A DNA stretch of 64,000 nt from Acidiferrum sp963771295 (GCA_963771295.1 CAVYTB010000014.1:124001-188000), one strand, 5' to 3'. Counted from the stretch's first letter, positions 1-9,350 are shown. Notes: a model not told the origin generated them from the sequence alone. Numbers and translations: made by a program.

Positions 1-1583
1 AATATTTGTGGATCGAGAACCACTTCGGAAAGGACGCGGCGGATTACGAGCGGTGGCAGAACTCGAAATTCTGGAACGCGTCGCACAATCTGTACGACAA
101 ACCGATTGTGCGGCACGATTTCGACGATTCCAGCGAATTTGATGGAAACGCCTACGACAAAGGGGCGTGGGTGCTGTACATGCTGCGGAATAAATTGGGC
201 GAGCGGGCGTTTTTCGCGGCTCTGCAGCATTACCTGGAAGTGAATCGCGGGCAGAACGTGATGACCTCGGACCTGGTGAAGGCAATCGACGAATCGACGC
301 ACACCAGCGTGGACCAATTCTTCGACCAATGGGTTTATGGCGCCGGGGCGCCAAAATTCGAAGTGAGTTACACATACGACGACGCCAAGAAACAAGTACC
401 ACTGACGGTAAAACAAACGCAGAAGGTGGAAGGACATGTGGGGTTGTTTCGCGTGCCTATCGAAGTGGAAATTACGAATGAGAACGGTCCCAAACTCTTC
501 CCCATCGTAGTCTCGAAAGAATCCGAAACATTTACGTTTCCCTCGCAGTCGGCTCCAAAGATGGTGCTGTTCGACAAAGGCAACCAGATCCTAAAATCGA
601 TGGAATTCAAGAAGGACAAAAAGGAGTGGTTGTACCAGCTGAAGAATGCCGGCGAGGTGGCGGACCGCGCGGATGCAGCGGTGGCGCTGGGAAAACTGAA
701 GGCCGAGGATGAGGCGGCGGTGGCGCTGGGTGACGCGTTGCGCACGGACAAATCTTCCGGCGTGCTACGAGTGGTGGCAGAAGCGCTGGGGACGCTAGGG
801 GGGCCGGCGGCGGCGAAACAGTTGCTGGAATCACTGGAAACCATCAAGACGCCGTGGGTAAGAGCCGCGATTGTGCAAGCCCTGGGCAATTTCAAGGATG
901 ACGCGACCGTCAGCGCGAGGCTGGAGGCGATTGCACGAGACGATAGTTCCTATCGAGCTCGAGCGGCCGCGCTGCAGGATCTGGGCAAATTGAAATCGCC
1001 CGGCGCGTACGAAACGTTGGCGGCGGCAGTGAAGAGCGATTCGCCTGACGGAATCACGCGAAACGCGGCGCTGCGCGGGCTGGGTTCGCTTGGCGACGAT
1101 AAAGGTGTTCCTCTACTGCGCGAATGGGCGATGCCGGGCAAGGACCTGAATTCGCGGCAGGCGGCCATCAGCGCGCTGGCGCATGTGGACAAAAGCAACA
1201 AAGAAATCACCAGTCAGATTGCGGGCTACCTTGCAGAGCAGCACGCGCCAATCCGCTACACCACCGTGTTTGCGTTGGGCACGCGCGGCGATGCTTCCGC
1301 GATTCCGGCGTTGGAAGCGATGCTGAAGCGAGACGATCTGAGCATTGAAATGGCGCCCACGATCAAGGAACAAATTGCACGGTTGAAGAATCCTTCCGCT
1401 AAAGCCAACCCGAGCATGTGGCGCGGAGACAATGACGAAGAGGCTGAAAGCGAAGAACACGCGGAAAAGCCGGGGCAGGATCAGCGGCTGACGCAGATTG
1501 AGCAGCTGGTGAAAGAGATGAACGAACGGTTGAAGACAATTGAGAGCCGGCTGCCGGCGCCCGCACCCGCGCCCGGAAAATAA
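1..1583 (+). CDS. M1 family aminopeptidase, C-terminal part, with HEAT repeats (5' partial)
   Basis: C-terminal part of a gluzincin (M1) zinc aminopeptidase, which removes N-terminal residues from peptides. The reading frame is open to the window edge, so the true start and the HEXXH zinc site lie upstream. The visible part begins in the helical region after the zinc site. The segment NAYDKGAWVLYMLR, about 50 residues in, carries the Tyr expected to stabilise the transition state. Residues of about 215-460 form repeated helical pairs rich in Ala, Leu and Gly, typical of HEAT/PBS-lyase-like repeats. The tail is a charged probable coiled coil ending in an Ala-Pro-rich stretch. M1 enzymes with HEAT-type C-terminal repeats are common in acidobacteria. 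The gene ends 13 bases from the convergent glycerate kinase gene. Confidence 0.85.
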   Translation, partial: YLWIENHFGKDAADYERWQNSKFWNASHNLYDKPIVRHDFDDSSEFDGNAYDKGAWVLYMLRNKLGERAFFAALQHYLEVNRGQNVMTSDLVKAIDESTHTSVDQFFDQWVYGAGAPKFEVSYTYDDAKKQVPLTVKQTQKVEGHVGLFRVPIEVEITNENGPKLFPIVVSKESETFTFPSQSAPKMVLFDKGNQILKSMEFKKDKKEWLYQLKNAGEVADRADAAVALGKLKAEDEAAVALGDALRTDKSSGVLRVVAEALGTLGGPAAAKQLLESLETIKTPWVRAAIVQALGNFKDDATVSARLEAIARDDSSYRARAAALQDLGKLKSPGAYETLAAAVKSDSPDGITRNAALRGLGSLGDDKGVPLLREWAMPGKDLNSRQAAISALAHVDKSNKEITSQIAGYLAEQHAPIRYTTVFALGTRGDASAIPALEAMLKRDDLSIEMAPTIKEQIARLKNPSAKANPSMWRGDNDEEAESEEHAEKPGQDQRLTQIEQLVKEMNERLKTIESRLPAPAPAPGK

Positions 1584-1596
1584 GGAAGAGCGACAG

Positions 1597-2916
1597 TCAG
1601 GGTTTCGGCTCAGCGAGAAGAATGCGCAGGTCGCGCAGGTTGTTTCCTGTGGGGCCGGTGATGAGGGCATCTTCAAGCCGATTGAAAAACGTATAGGCAT
1701 CACTTCGGCGGAAGAAATCAGCAGGGTCCATTCCCATGGATCTTGCGCGGGCGAGGGTCTGGCCGTCGGCGAGGGCGCCCGCCGCGGGACTGTTTCCATC
1801 GATGCCATCGGTTCCCGCGCTAAGAACGGCAATGTTGCCGCCAGCGATTCTCTCCACGCAAGCAAGAACAAACGCAGAATTACGTCCGCCGATACCATCG
1901 CCGGTGACGGGCGAACTGACTTCCCCATCGGCGACGATCGCGACACGTTGGCCGGCATTTTCGCGCTGCCAATCGGCCAATTGCGCCAACAAGGAGTCGA
2001 CAGCCTTCTGCAGTGGCCAATCGTCAGTGGAATTGTCGCAACAAGTGAGGTAGCCGTGCGCTTCGACGACGTGATGCGTGGCGTGGAAGAGATCATCCAT
2101 CCCTAACAGCAATAGAAAATGCGCATTGCGGAAGACCGAATGGCTGGCCTTTGGCGTTTCCGGCATGTTTCCGGCGTCGAGCCATCGTAAGAGGGTTGGT
2201 GGGAATTGCCTGCGCAAATCGTATTGCTCGAGGATATGTGAGACGTCGGCAATCGTCGTCGGGTCTGGCAATGTCGGGCCAGAGGCTAACGCAGACTCGC
2301 TTCCCGCGGGCACGTCGGTAACCGCGAGAGTGATTTTCTGCGCCGGTCCGGCAGCTTCGGCAAGGCGCCCGCCCTTCACCGCGGAGAGATGCTTGCGAAC
2401 CGTGTTCATGGCATCGATAGAAGCGCCACAGGTTACGAGCGCACGATAAATTGCCCGCGTGTCTTCCAGATTGAGGGTTGGATCGAGAGGAAGCTCCAAC
2501 AATGCGGAGCCGCCGCCAGAAATAAGGAAGAGCGCGAGGGTTTCCTCTGTGCAGCCTTGCAACATCGCAAGAATTGCTTCGGCGGCCTGGCAGCCTTCGG
2601 CATTGGGAATCGGATGACCTCCGACAAAATATTGCAAGCCGGGCCGGGCAACTGCCGGCTTAGTGGGCGCGGAAACAACGCCACGCACAGGAAGTCCGTC
2701 GGGGAGAATGCAGGGGAGGCCGGCACTCATAGAGTGTGCAGCTTTGCCGATGGCCACAACGCGCACTTCAGAAATTTTCGAGAGGTCGACCGAAGCGTCA
2801 GGGAGGATCAGGCGCTTGCCTTCCAGCAAGAGCTTCCGTTCCATGGTGCCCGGGATATCGATGGAGGCAAGAGTTTGCCGGAATATTTCGCGGGCAATGT
2901 TTTTTCTGTCGGGCAT
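1597..2916 (-). CDS. glycerate 2-kinase (GckA/MOFRL family)
   Basis: Phosphorylates D-glycerate to 2-phosphoglycerate with ATP, feeding glyoxylate-derived carbon into glycolysis. The protein has 439 residues, usual for the DUF4147 plus MOFRL architecture. Family motifs are visible: GKAAHSMSAG (about 57-66, with the conserved Lys), a Gly-rich SGGGSALLELP loop (about 133-143), KHLSAVKGGRLA (about 175-186), and a C-terminal MOFRL region containing SAGTDGIDGNSPAAGA. It is the second gene of a two-gene operon, 19 bases after the hydroxypyruvate reductase. That pair is divergent from glcDEF, which fits a glycolate-glyoxylate-glycerate route. The specificity (2-kinase) is inferred from family and context. 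Confidence 0.9.
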   Translation of the reverse strand: MPDRKNIAREIFRQTLASIDIPGTMERKLLLEGKRLILPDASVDLSKISEVRVVAIGKAAHSMSAGLPCILPDGLPVRGVVSAPTKPAVARPGLQYFVGGHPIPNAEGCQAAEAILAMLQGCTEETLALFLISGGGSALLELPLDPTLNLEDTRAIYRALVTCGASIDAMNTVRKHLSAVKGGRLAEAAGPAQKITLAVTDVPAGSESALASGPTLPDPTTIADVSHILEQYDLRRQFPPTLLRWLDAGNMPETPKASHSVFRNAHFLLLLGMDDLFHATHHVVEAHGYLTCCDNSTDDWPLQKAVDSLLAQLADWQRENAGQRVAIVADGEVSSPVTGDGIGGRNSAFVLACVERIAGGNIAVLSAGTDGIDGNSPAAGALADGQTLARARSMGMDPADFFRRSDAYTFFNRLEDALITGPTGNNLRDLRILLAEPKP

Positions 2917-2935
2917 GATTCGACCGCCAGAGCCT

Positions 2936-3916
2936 TCAGCTGCGTTTCAGAATATCGGGATTGAGCATGTTCGTGGGCCGCTGCCCTTTAAATAGAGCGA
3001 CGACATTGCTCGCGGCCATGACCGCCATTTTAGTGCGCGTTTCGATGGAAGCGGAAGCTAGATGCGGGGCGAGCACGACGTTGTTGCGCTTCAGGCCCGG
3101 ATGGATGAACGGCTCATTCTCGTAGACGTCCAGGGCGGCTCCGGCGATTTTGTTTGCTTCCAGAGCGGCGACCAACGCCGCTTCGTCCACCACCGGACCG
3201 CGGGAGGTGTTGATCAAATAGGCGGAAGGCTTCATGCGGAAAAAACGGGGACCGTCAAACAATCCGCGAGTCTCGGGAAGAAGCGGCACGTGGACGCTGA
3301 TGAAGTCAGACTCAGCGAGCAAGGCATTGAAATCGCGATATTCGGCGTGGACGGCCTTCTCCACATCTTCCGCGGCACGAATGGCATCGGTGTAGATGAC
3401 TTTCATCTGGAAGCCTTGCGCGCGACGAGCGACGGCGCGTCCGATACGGCCGAAGCCGACAATGCCGAGCGTCTTGCCCCAGACGTCCGCTCCGCACAGT
3501 TGATCGAGGTTCCAGCCCTTCCAGTTGCCGGAGCGGGCAAGTTGCTCACCTTCGCCGAGGCGCCGCGCGACGGCCATCAGCAGGGTCCAGGCAAAGTCGG
3601 CGGTGGTTTCGTCGAGCACGCCGGGGGTGTTGGTGGCGACCACTCCGCGTTTGGTGCAGGCGGGTACATCGATATTGTCGAATCCGACGGCAACGTTGGC
3701 GGCGATGCGCAGTTTGGGTGCGTTGCGAAGGAGCTCCTCATTCACTTTTTCTGTAAGCAAGCAGATGAGGCCTTCCTTGTTTTTCACCCGCCGCAACACT
3801 TCTTCGCGCGGAGGGCGCTCCGGCTCGCTCCAATATTCGACGTCGCACGCGGCTTCGAGGATTTTCCGCGCATCTTCGAACAGCCCATGCGTCGCAAAGA
3901 CTTTAGGTTTTGGCAT
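2936..3916 (-). CDS. D-2-hydroxyacid dehydrogenase (glyoxylate/hydroxypyruvate reductase)
   Basis: NAD(P)H-dependent reductase of the D-isomer-specific 2-hydroxyacid dehydrogenase family. It probably reduces glyoxylate to glycolate or hydroxypyruvate to D-glycerate in the cytosol. It has 326 residues. The nucleotide-binding GFGRIGRAVARR lies at about 154-165. The catalytic triad is present: Arg239 in NTSRGPVVDE, Glu268 in DVYENEP and His285 in PHLASAS. ATG is the start; the upstream gap to glcD is 123 bases and holds divergent promoter signals. Downstream glycerate kinase would use its glycerate product. Other members of the family reduce other 2-keto acids, so the substrate is inferred from neighbours. 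Confidence 0.88.
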   Translation of the reverse strand: MPKPKVFATHGLFEDARKILEAACDVEYWSEPERPPREEVLRRVKNKEGLICLLTEKVNEELLRNAPKLRIAANVAVGFDNIDVPACTKRGVVATNTPGVLDETTADFAWTLLMAVARRLGEGEQLARSGNWKGWNLDQLCGADVWGKTLGIVGFGRIGRAVARRAQGFQMKVIYTDAIRAAEDVEKAVHAEYRDFNALLAESDFISVHVPLLPETRGLFDGPRFFRMKPSAYLINTSRGPVVDEAALVAALEANKIAGAALDVYENEPFIHPGLKRNNVVLAPHLASASIETRTKMAVMAASNVVALFKGQRPTNMLNPDILKRS

Positions 3917-3983
3917 CCGGCGCCCTCATTCATTTTGTGGACCTCTACACTAACATAGCTGATACAGGCGGAGCAGACTCCCA

Positions 3984-4012
3984 TTGCCGCGTGCCCTTAG
4001 TCTCACTATAGT
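3984..4012 (+). promoter_or_regulatory. sigma70-type promoter of glcDEF
   Basis: TTGCCG at 3984-3989 and TATAGT at 4007-4012 are separated by exactly 17 bases, a good match to -35/-10 elements. Transcription would start near 4019, about 20 bases before the glcD ATG. Confidence 0.55.
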
Positions 4013-4015
4013 GAG
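4002..4015. promoter_or_regulatory. 14-base perfect palindrome over the glcD -10 box (operator candidate)
   Basis: CTCACTATAGTGAG is a perfect inverted repeat that covers the predicted -10 hexamer of glcDEF. A repressor bound here would block the promoter. No regulator gene is adjacent, so the protein that would bind is unknown. Confidence 0.45.
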
Positions 4016-4039
4016 GAGATAAGGCCACAACAGAGCCCA

Positions 4040-5470
4040 ATGAACACTTCCCTGCTCCGCGACCTGAATTCCCTGCTGGGACCCACCAACGTTCTCCACC
4101 AGAAGGAAGATTTAATGCTTTATGAATACGACGGCTCAATGGAGAAGGGCCGGCCGGATGTGGTGGTATTTCCACACACAACCGAGGAAGTTTCTCGGAT
4201 CGTGAAACTTGCCGGCAAGCATCAGGTGCCTGTGGTGGGGCGAGGAGCCGGAACGGGCTTGTCGGGAGGGGCGCTGGCGCGCGGCGGCGGGGTGATGATC
4301 GTATTCGCGCGCATGAATCGCATTCTGGAAATTGATTCGGAGAATCAGCGGGCGGTGGTGCAACCGGGCGTGGTAAATCTGGATATCACGCGCGCAGTTG
4401 AGAAGGACGGGCTGTATTTTGCGCCGGACCCTTCCAGCCAGAAATCGTGCACCATCGGCGGAAACGTGGCGGAAAACGCGGGCGGCCCGCACACGCTGGC
4501 CTACGGAGTAACCGTCAATCACATTGCGGCGCTGGAACTGGTGCTGCCGGATGGCGAGATTGTGCGCGTGGGCAGCAAGCACGGCGATGTACCCGGGTAC
4601 GATTTGTGCGGACTGTTTGTAGGAAGCGAAGGCACGCTTGCGCTGGTGACGGAGATCACCGTGAAGCTGGCGCGGAAGCCGGAGGCGGTGAAAACGCTGC
4701 TGGCGATTTTTGATGCGGTGGACGACGCGTCGCTAACCGTCGCGGAGATTACGGCGCGTGGGATAACTCCGGCGGCGTGCGAAATGATGGATGGATGGAC
4801 GTTGCGGGTGGTGGAAGATTATGTGCACGCGGGATTTCCGCGGGATAGCGCAGCGATTCTCCTTGTGGAATTAGAGGGGCTTCGCGAAGCGGCGGAGACA
4901 CAGGCAGAGGCGGTGGTGGAAGTCTGCCGAACACACTGTGCGCGCGAAGTACGCGTGGCGAAAGACCAGAGCGAGCGCGAATTGCTTTGGAAAGGGCGGA
5001 AAAACGCTTTTGGCGCGCTGGGCCGGTTAGTGCCCAGCAACTATGTGCTGGATGGCGTGATCCCGCGATCGAAACTGCCGCAAGCGCTCCAGCATATTCA
5101 GGAGATCGGCAAAAAGTACGGCTTCGCGATTGGAAATATATTTCACGCGGGCGACGGCAATCTGCACCCCATCGTGTTGTACGACCCGCGAGACGCGAAC
5201 TCTTTCGAAAAAGCGGTTGAGGCTTCGGAAGAAATTATCCGCTACTGCGTGGACCTGGGCGGCGTGCTGACCGGCGAGCATGGTGTGGGAATGGAAAAGA
5301 ATGAGCTGATGACGCTGATGTTCAGCGAGGCGGATTTTGATTTGATGCGGCGGGTGCACGATGCCTTCAACGCGGATTCGTCGTTGAACCCGGGCAAGAT
5401 TTTTCCGCTGAGCAAGGGCTGCGGAGAAATCCGCGTGAAAGCGAGAGATATGGCGGGAAGCAATCGATAA
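4040..5470 (+). CDS. glcD: glycolate oxidase, FAD-linked subunit GlcD
   Basis: FAD-binding catalytic subunit of the membrane-associated glycolate dehydrogenase GlcDEF, which oxidises glycolate to glyoxylate. The 476 residues match the family. The PCMH-type FAD domain (about 35-215) contains GRGAGTGLSGG (about 68-77). The C-terminal FAD-oxidase domain contains FHAGDGNLHPIVLY and GGVLTGEHGVGMEKN, diagnostic of the GlcD/LDH-D family. Its stop codon overlaps the glcE start by one base (TAATG), implying translational coupling. A D-lactate dehydrogenase is the main alternative, but the presence of glcE, glcF, glycerate kinase and hydroxypyruvate reductase supports glycolate. Confidence 0.93.
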   Translation: MNTSLLRDLNSLLGPTNVLHQKEDLMLYEYDGSMEKGRPDVVVFPHTTEEVSRIVKLAGKHQVPVVGRGAGTGLSGGALARGGGVMIVFARMNRILEIDSENQRAVVQPGVVNLDITRAVEKDGLYFAPDPSSQKSCTIGGNVAENAGGPHTLAYGVTVNHIAALELVLPDGEIVRVGSKHGDVPGYDLCGLFVGSEGTLALVTEITVKLARKPEAVKTLLAIFDAVDDASLTVAEITARGITPAACEMMDGWTLRVVEDYVHAGFPRDSAAILLVELEGLREAAETQAEAVVEVCRTHCAREVRVAKDQSERELLWKGRKNAFGALGRLVPSNYVLDGVIPRSKLPQALQHIQEIGKKYGFAIGNIFHAGDGNLHPIVLYDPRDANSFEKAVEASEEIIRYCVDLGGVLTGEHGVGMEKNELMTLMFSEADFDLMRRVHDAFNADSSLNPGKIFPLSKGCGEIRVKARDMAGSNR

Positions 5471-6849
5471 TGTTGACGGCGAATCTTGCGGCGAAATTAC
5501 AGAGCTTGCTGGGAGCGACCTGCGTAACGGCCCCAGAGGATTCGCCTACTTCCTTTGTCGTGGACGGAGTGTCTCCCGCGGCGATCATTAAGTCCGCGTC
5601 GGCCGAAGAAGTGGCGGAAGTGGTGCGTTTTGCCGCCGCTGAAAAGCTGGCCATTGTAAGCTGCGGATCCCACAGCAAATTGGAACTGGGCATGGCTCCG
5701 GCGCGCTACGACATTGCCCTGGACATGACCGGCTTGAACCGCATCGCTCATTATGACGCGGGCGACCTGACGCTTAGCGTGGATGCCGGCATGCCGCTGC
5801 GGCAACTGGAGCAAGCGCTGGCGGAGAAGCAGCAATTTCTGCCGCTGGCGGTGCCTTGTTTCGAAACATCCACGGTGGGTGGTGCGATTGCCTCAGGAAT
5901 TGATTCGGTGCTGCGGCAGCAATATGGGACAGCGCGCGACTTCCTGATCGGCGCGGAGTTTGTGGACGGCACTGGAAGGATCTGCAAAAGCGGCGGACGC
6001 GTGGTGAAGAATGTTACGGGATATGACCTGCATAAACTGTTGGTCGGCTCGCTGGGTACGTTGTGCGTCATCACACGGCTGAATTTCCGCACGTTCCCGC
6101 TGGCACAGGTGAGCGGAGGGCAGCTGGTGAGCTTCGCGGGCGTTGGGGGAGCGCTTGCGTTCCGGCGAGAACTGGAAACGGGCGGATTGCCGCTCTCCAA
6201 CCTGGAAGTGATGAGCCCGGGAATTGCAGCGATTCTCACGGCGATTCTGCGTAGCGCAAAGAGTGCCATTCCGCAGGGGCTGGAGCAGGGCGCTTGGTGT
6301 GTGTATGCATCGTATGAAGGCAACGAGGCCGTCGTGGAACGGATTTCGCGGGGACTGGAAAAGTTCGCGCGTGAAACGAGCGCCGCAAATTGTGAACAGT
6401 TAGGCAAATCCACTGATGAGAGCCTGGGCGGCATGTTGCGCGAGGCCTTCGAGTGGCTTCGCTTTGCATCTCCGGCGGTGCTGCTGATGCGGCTAACGTT
6501 GCCAGAATTCACCGCCGATGTGAGCGCCGCGCTATCGGACATACTGAAAGCGAATTCCGTTCGCGGGGCCTTTTTGCTGCGCGCTCGTGGGGTGGTTTAC
6601 TTCTTGGCGCAGGACGAAAGCGAAGAAGGCGCGGCGCTGGACCGCCTGGAGAGAGTCGCGAGAAACGTCGTGCGCATGGTCGCAGAAAAGCGGGGACATA
6701 CAACTTTGCTACATACGCCGCTAACGCTGAAATCGCGCGCAGGTATCTGGATGAGTGCTGATGCAAGCATTGAGCTGATGCGCCGCGTGAAACAAGCCTT
6801 TGATCCGCAAGGCCTGTTCGCGCCTGGACGATTCTGGGGAGGGCTGTAA
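5470..6849 (+). CDS. glcE: glycolate oxidase subunit GlcE
   Basis: Second FAD-domain subunit of glycolate dehydrogenase, needed with GlcD and GlcF for activity. At 459 residues it is longer than the E. coli protein (about 350), with an extended C-terminal half. The N-terminal PCMH-like FAD fold is clear, including GRVVKNVTGYDLHKLLVGS and a GSLGTL segment typical of GlcE. The C-terminus FDPQGLFAPGRFWGGL matches the shared family ending. ATG overlaps the glcD stop by one base, and glcF follows after 3 bases. Confidence 0.9.
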   Translation: MLTANLAAKLQSLLGATCVTAPEDSPTSFVVDGVSPAAIIKSASAEEVAEVVRFAAAEKLAIVSCGSHSKLELGMAPARYDIALDMTGLNRIAHYDAGDLTLSVDAGMPLRQLEQALAEKQQFLPLAVPCFETSTVGGAIASGIDSVLRQQYGTARDFLIGAEFVDGTGRICKSGGRVVKNVTGYDLHKLLVGSLGTLCVITRLNFRTFPLAQVSGGQLVSFAGVGGALAFRRELETGGLPLSNLEVMSPGIAAILTAILRSAKSAIPQGLEQGAWCVYASYEGNEAVVERISRGLEKFARETSAANCEQLGKSTDESLGGMLREAFEWLRFASPAVLLMRLTLPEFTADVSAALSDILKANSVRGAFLLRARGVVYFLAQDESEEGAALDRLERVARNVVRMVAEKRGHTTLLHTPLTLKSRAGIWMSADASIELMRRVKQAFDPQGLFAPGRFWGGL

Positions 6850-6852
6850 GCT

Positions 6853-8181
6853 TTGCCCACGAAGGATTCCATTCCCGGGATAGTTCCCATTTACGAAGAT
6901 TTTGCGAGGTGCATTCGTTGCGGATTGTGCCTGAACAATTGCCCGACGTACCGTCTGTGGCAACTGGAAGCGGACTCGCCGCGTGGGCGGATTCGGCAAA
7001 TGGTACTGGTCAACGAGGGAGAGTTGCCGCTGTCCGCGGGATTCGTGGAGCACATTGACAAATGTTTGGACTGCCGCGCTTGCGAGACGGCGTGCCCTTC
7101 GGGTGTGGAGTACGGAAAACTGGTGGAGCATGCGCGGGCTCGAATTGAGAAGGAGTACCGGCGGCCGTTCGTAACACGTTGGGCGCGCAAATTGTTCATC
7201 GAGCGCCTGCTTCCCTTCCCGGCTCGCATTGCGTTCACGGCGAAACTCCTGCGGCTCTACCAACGCTCAGGGCTGCAGTGGCTCTCGAGGAAAACGGGCA
7301 TCCTGAAGCTGCTGGGTCTGGCGGACCGTGAGGGGCTGTTGCCCGCGATCGATGAGAGATTTTTCTTCGATCAGCTAGGCAAAACATTCCCCGCGAGAGG
7401 GCAGCGGCGCGCACGCGTTGCGCTCTTTGCAGGCTGCATTGCGAATGTCACGTTCACCAAACTGAACGAAGCCACCATCCGCGTGTTGACCGCGAACGGC
7501 TGCGAGGTTCTTGTGCCGCACCAGCAACGTTGCTGCGGCGCGCTGGCTGCCCATGCAGGCGTGCGGGATACAGCGCGAGAGCTGGCACGAATGAATATGG
7601 CGGCGTTCGCCGGCGGCGAGTTCGATGCGATCTTAACCAACGCGGCCGGCTGCGGATCTACGTTGAAGGAATACGATCGCCTGTTTGCCAGCAATGAGCC
7701 GGAACATGCCCAAGCGGCGGCATTCCAGAAAAAAGTGCGCGATGTTACGGAGTTTCTTGCGGAACTGGGAATGACCGCGACGCTTCAGCCGCTATCCGCG
7801 CGAGTAACCTACCAGGATTCCTGCCACTTGCTGCACGGACAGAAGATTCGCGAGGCTCCCCGGCAATTGCTGCGCGCGATTCCCGAGCTGAAGTTTGTGG
7901 AATTGCCGTACTCGGATATTTGTTGCGGGTCGGCGGGTATTTACAATGTGACGCAGACAGAAGCCGCCCTGGAGCTATTACAGGAGAAGATGGGCCACGC
8001 GAAGTCGACAAACGCGGCGATCATCGCGACGGCGAATCCCGGGTGCTTGCTGCAGATGCGCGCCGGCGCGGAAATTCACCGAACAGGGCAGGAAGTTTTG
8101 CACGTCATCGAACTGCTGGACCGCGCGATCGGCGAGGCTAAGCTGCTCAAAAGTCGAGCCTCGAATTCCGTATTCAGTTGA
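6853..8181 (+). CDS. glcF: glycolate oxidase iron-sulfur subunit GlcF
   Basis: Iron-sulfur electron-transfer subunit that passes electrons from GlcDE to the quinone pool. Two 4Fe-4S ferredoxin motifs are visible: Cys20/23/26/30 in CIRCGLCLNNCP and Cys71/74/77/81 in CLDCRACETACP. Two CCG domains follow (CCGALAAHAG and CCGSAGIYN), as in heterodisulfide-reductase-like subunits. The 442 residues are close to the normal GlcF length. The start is TTG, three bases after the glcE stop; no ATG lies nearby in frame before the first cluster, so TTG is likely real. It is the last gene of the operon. Confidence 0.92.
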   Translation: MPTKDSIPGIVPIYEDFARCIRCGLCLNNCPTYRLWQLEADSPRGRIRQMVLVNEGELPLSAGFVEHIDKCLDCRACETACPSGVEYGKLVEHARARIEKEYRRPFVTRWARKLFIERLLPFPARIAFTAKLLRLYQRSGLQWLSRKTGILKLLGLADREGLLPAIDERFFFDQLGKTFPARGQRRARVALFAGCIANVTFTKLNEATIRVLTANGCEVLVPHQQRCCGALAAHAGVRDTARELARMNMAAFAGGEFDAILTNAAGCGSTLKEYDRLFASNEPEHAQAAAFQKKVRDVTEFLAELGMTATLQPLSARVTYQDSCHLLHGQKIREAPRQLLRAIPELKFVELPYSDICCGSAGIYNVTQTEAALELLQEKMGHAKSTNAAIIATANPGCLLQMRAGAEIHRTGQEVLHVIELLDRAIGEAKLLKSRASNSVFS

Positions 8182-8331
8182 GATCCTTCAAGCGCAAACG
8201 GCACGACCTCCAGATGACCGCGCATAGCCTGCACGGCAGTGAGCAGAAATACAACCAGGCATCGGTTCGAGCGTTGAGCACAAATACGACTGCGCGTCGA
8301 GCGGCTCGGGTAGTGAGGCCAAACACGACTA

Positions 8332-8370
8332 CGCCCCTTCCGCAGCAATGGGGGTCGCTGCGAAAAGGGC
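8332..8370. terminator. hairpin between convergent genes (possible bidirectional terminator)
   Basis: A 15-base stem (8332-8346 with 8356-8370, two mismatches) and a 9-base loop sit between the convergent glcF and the secreted-protein gene. No clear T-run follows, so termination may need Rho. The rest of 8182-8405 shows no gene. Confidence 0.4.
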
Positions 8371-8405
8371 GTGCCGTCTTCAGGAGAGAAGATCGTTAAG
8401 TGAAA

Positions 8406-9299
8406 CTACTCGCCAGGAGGCGGCGGAGGCGTATCAGCCGGGGAACCCGCGGAAGCTGGCCCGCCAGGTCCTTTCCGACCGCCGTGCATCCGCGGCTTAG
8501 CGTCTTGCACGGTGTAGCCTGCCGGGATAGCGAACAACGTGGCAGCAGGTTCCGCGCGTTGAATATTGGTTACGGTATAGGAAGTTTGGCCGAGCCGTGG
8601 ATCGCTGCGGGTGCTCTTCACCACGATTTGCAGATCGGGTGAATACCAGCGCTCGCTGACGATGAGGATGGGCTTGTCATTGCCAACCTGGCCTGCGGGA
8701 ATGGTGCGCGTGTATCGCGTGCCTTGCGCGTTCAACCCGTTGATGGATTGCGTGCCCAGGTCGTCCTTCTTCAGCGTGCCATTGGCAATCTCTTCCTGCA
8801 TGCGTGCCTCAAACTTGCCTTCGAGCTTGGCCGGATCCTTGCCTTTGCCCGGAGGAGTCGGAAGCTTGTCAGCAACTTTGGTGTCGGGATGCAGTACATA
8901 GGAAGTAATGGCCACCGGATCGAAAATCATGATGAAGGTTTTGGGCTGGCCCGAGGCTGCCAACGGGCCGACCGCCGGAAGAGTGGTTTCGCGGCGCGTG
9001 CGGCCCTGACTGTCGCGGAACACGTTGGTTTGCACCTTGCGATTGATCGCGTTGCCATCACTTAGAGTTTGCGTCGATTCAATCACGACAACCGCGCTGT
9101 ACGGAGCTCCAGTGACGACTTTTCCCGGGTGCATTTCTCCGAAGCCTAGAATTTCCATGCGGCCGCCCATCGGACCACCGGGTCCCATCATGTCCGGTCC
9201 TGGTCCAGGTCCCGGCGGCGGTTCCTGAGCGAGCAACGAACCGGAACTTAGCAACAGCACTGAAGCCAACAGGGGAACTCCCCACTTACTTTTGTTCAT
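8406..9299 (-). CDS. secreted protein of an ECF-sigma-linked family (module A)
   Basis: I do not recognise a named family. The 297-residue protein starts at an ATG with a purine-rich GAGGAG ribosome site upstream; a start 8 codons earlier lacks one. A signal peptide (KWGVPLLASVLLLSSGSLLA) is followed by a Pro/Gly/Met-rich linker and then a globular region. That region is clearly homologous to the product at 13235-14107: shared signatures include GAPYSA, TLSDGN/TLADGN, RDSQGRTR/RDSEGRTR, DPVA, DLGTQ, SPDL and RSDPR. It lies directly downstream of the anti-sigma and sigma genes, so it is probably an envelope target or sensor of that sigma factor. Ends Pro-rich. Function unknown. Confidence 0.75.
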   Translation of the reverse strand: MNKSKWGVPLLASVLLLSSGSLLAQEPPPGPGPGPDMMGPGGPMGGRMEILGFGEMHPGKVVTGAPYSAVVVIESTQTLSDGNAINRKVQTNVFRDSQGRTRRETTLPAVGPLAASGQPKTFIMIFDPVAITSYVLHPDTKVADKLPTPPGKGKDPAKLEGKFEARMQEEIANGTLKKDDLGTQSINGLNAQGTRYTRTIPAGQVGNDKPILIVSERWYSPDLQIVVKSTRSDPRLGQTSYTVTNIQRAEPAATLFAIPAGYTVQDAKPRMHGGRKGPGGPASAGSPADTPPPPPGE

Positions 9300-9350
9300 T
9301 ATTGTTTCTCCTCTTCTCTCCACATCTGCGTCACACGGAACTCAGGAAAC

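Noticed and set aside
1113..2096. 327-codon minus-strand frame across two gene ends
   Set aside because: Spans the convergent stops of the M1 and glycerate kinase genes in a shadow frame; no motif.
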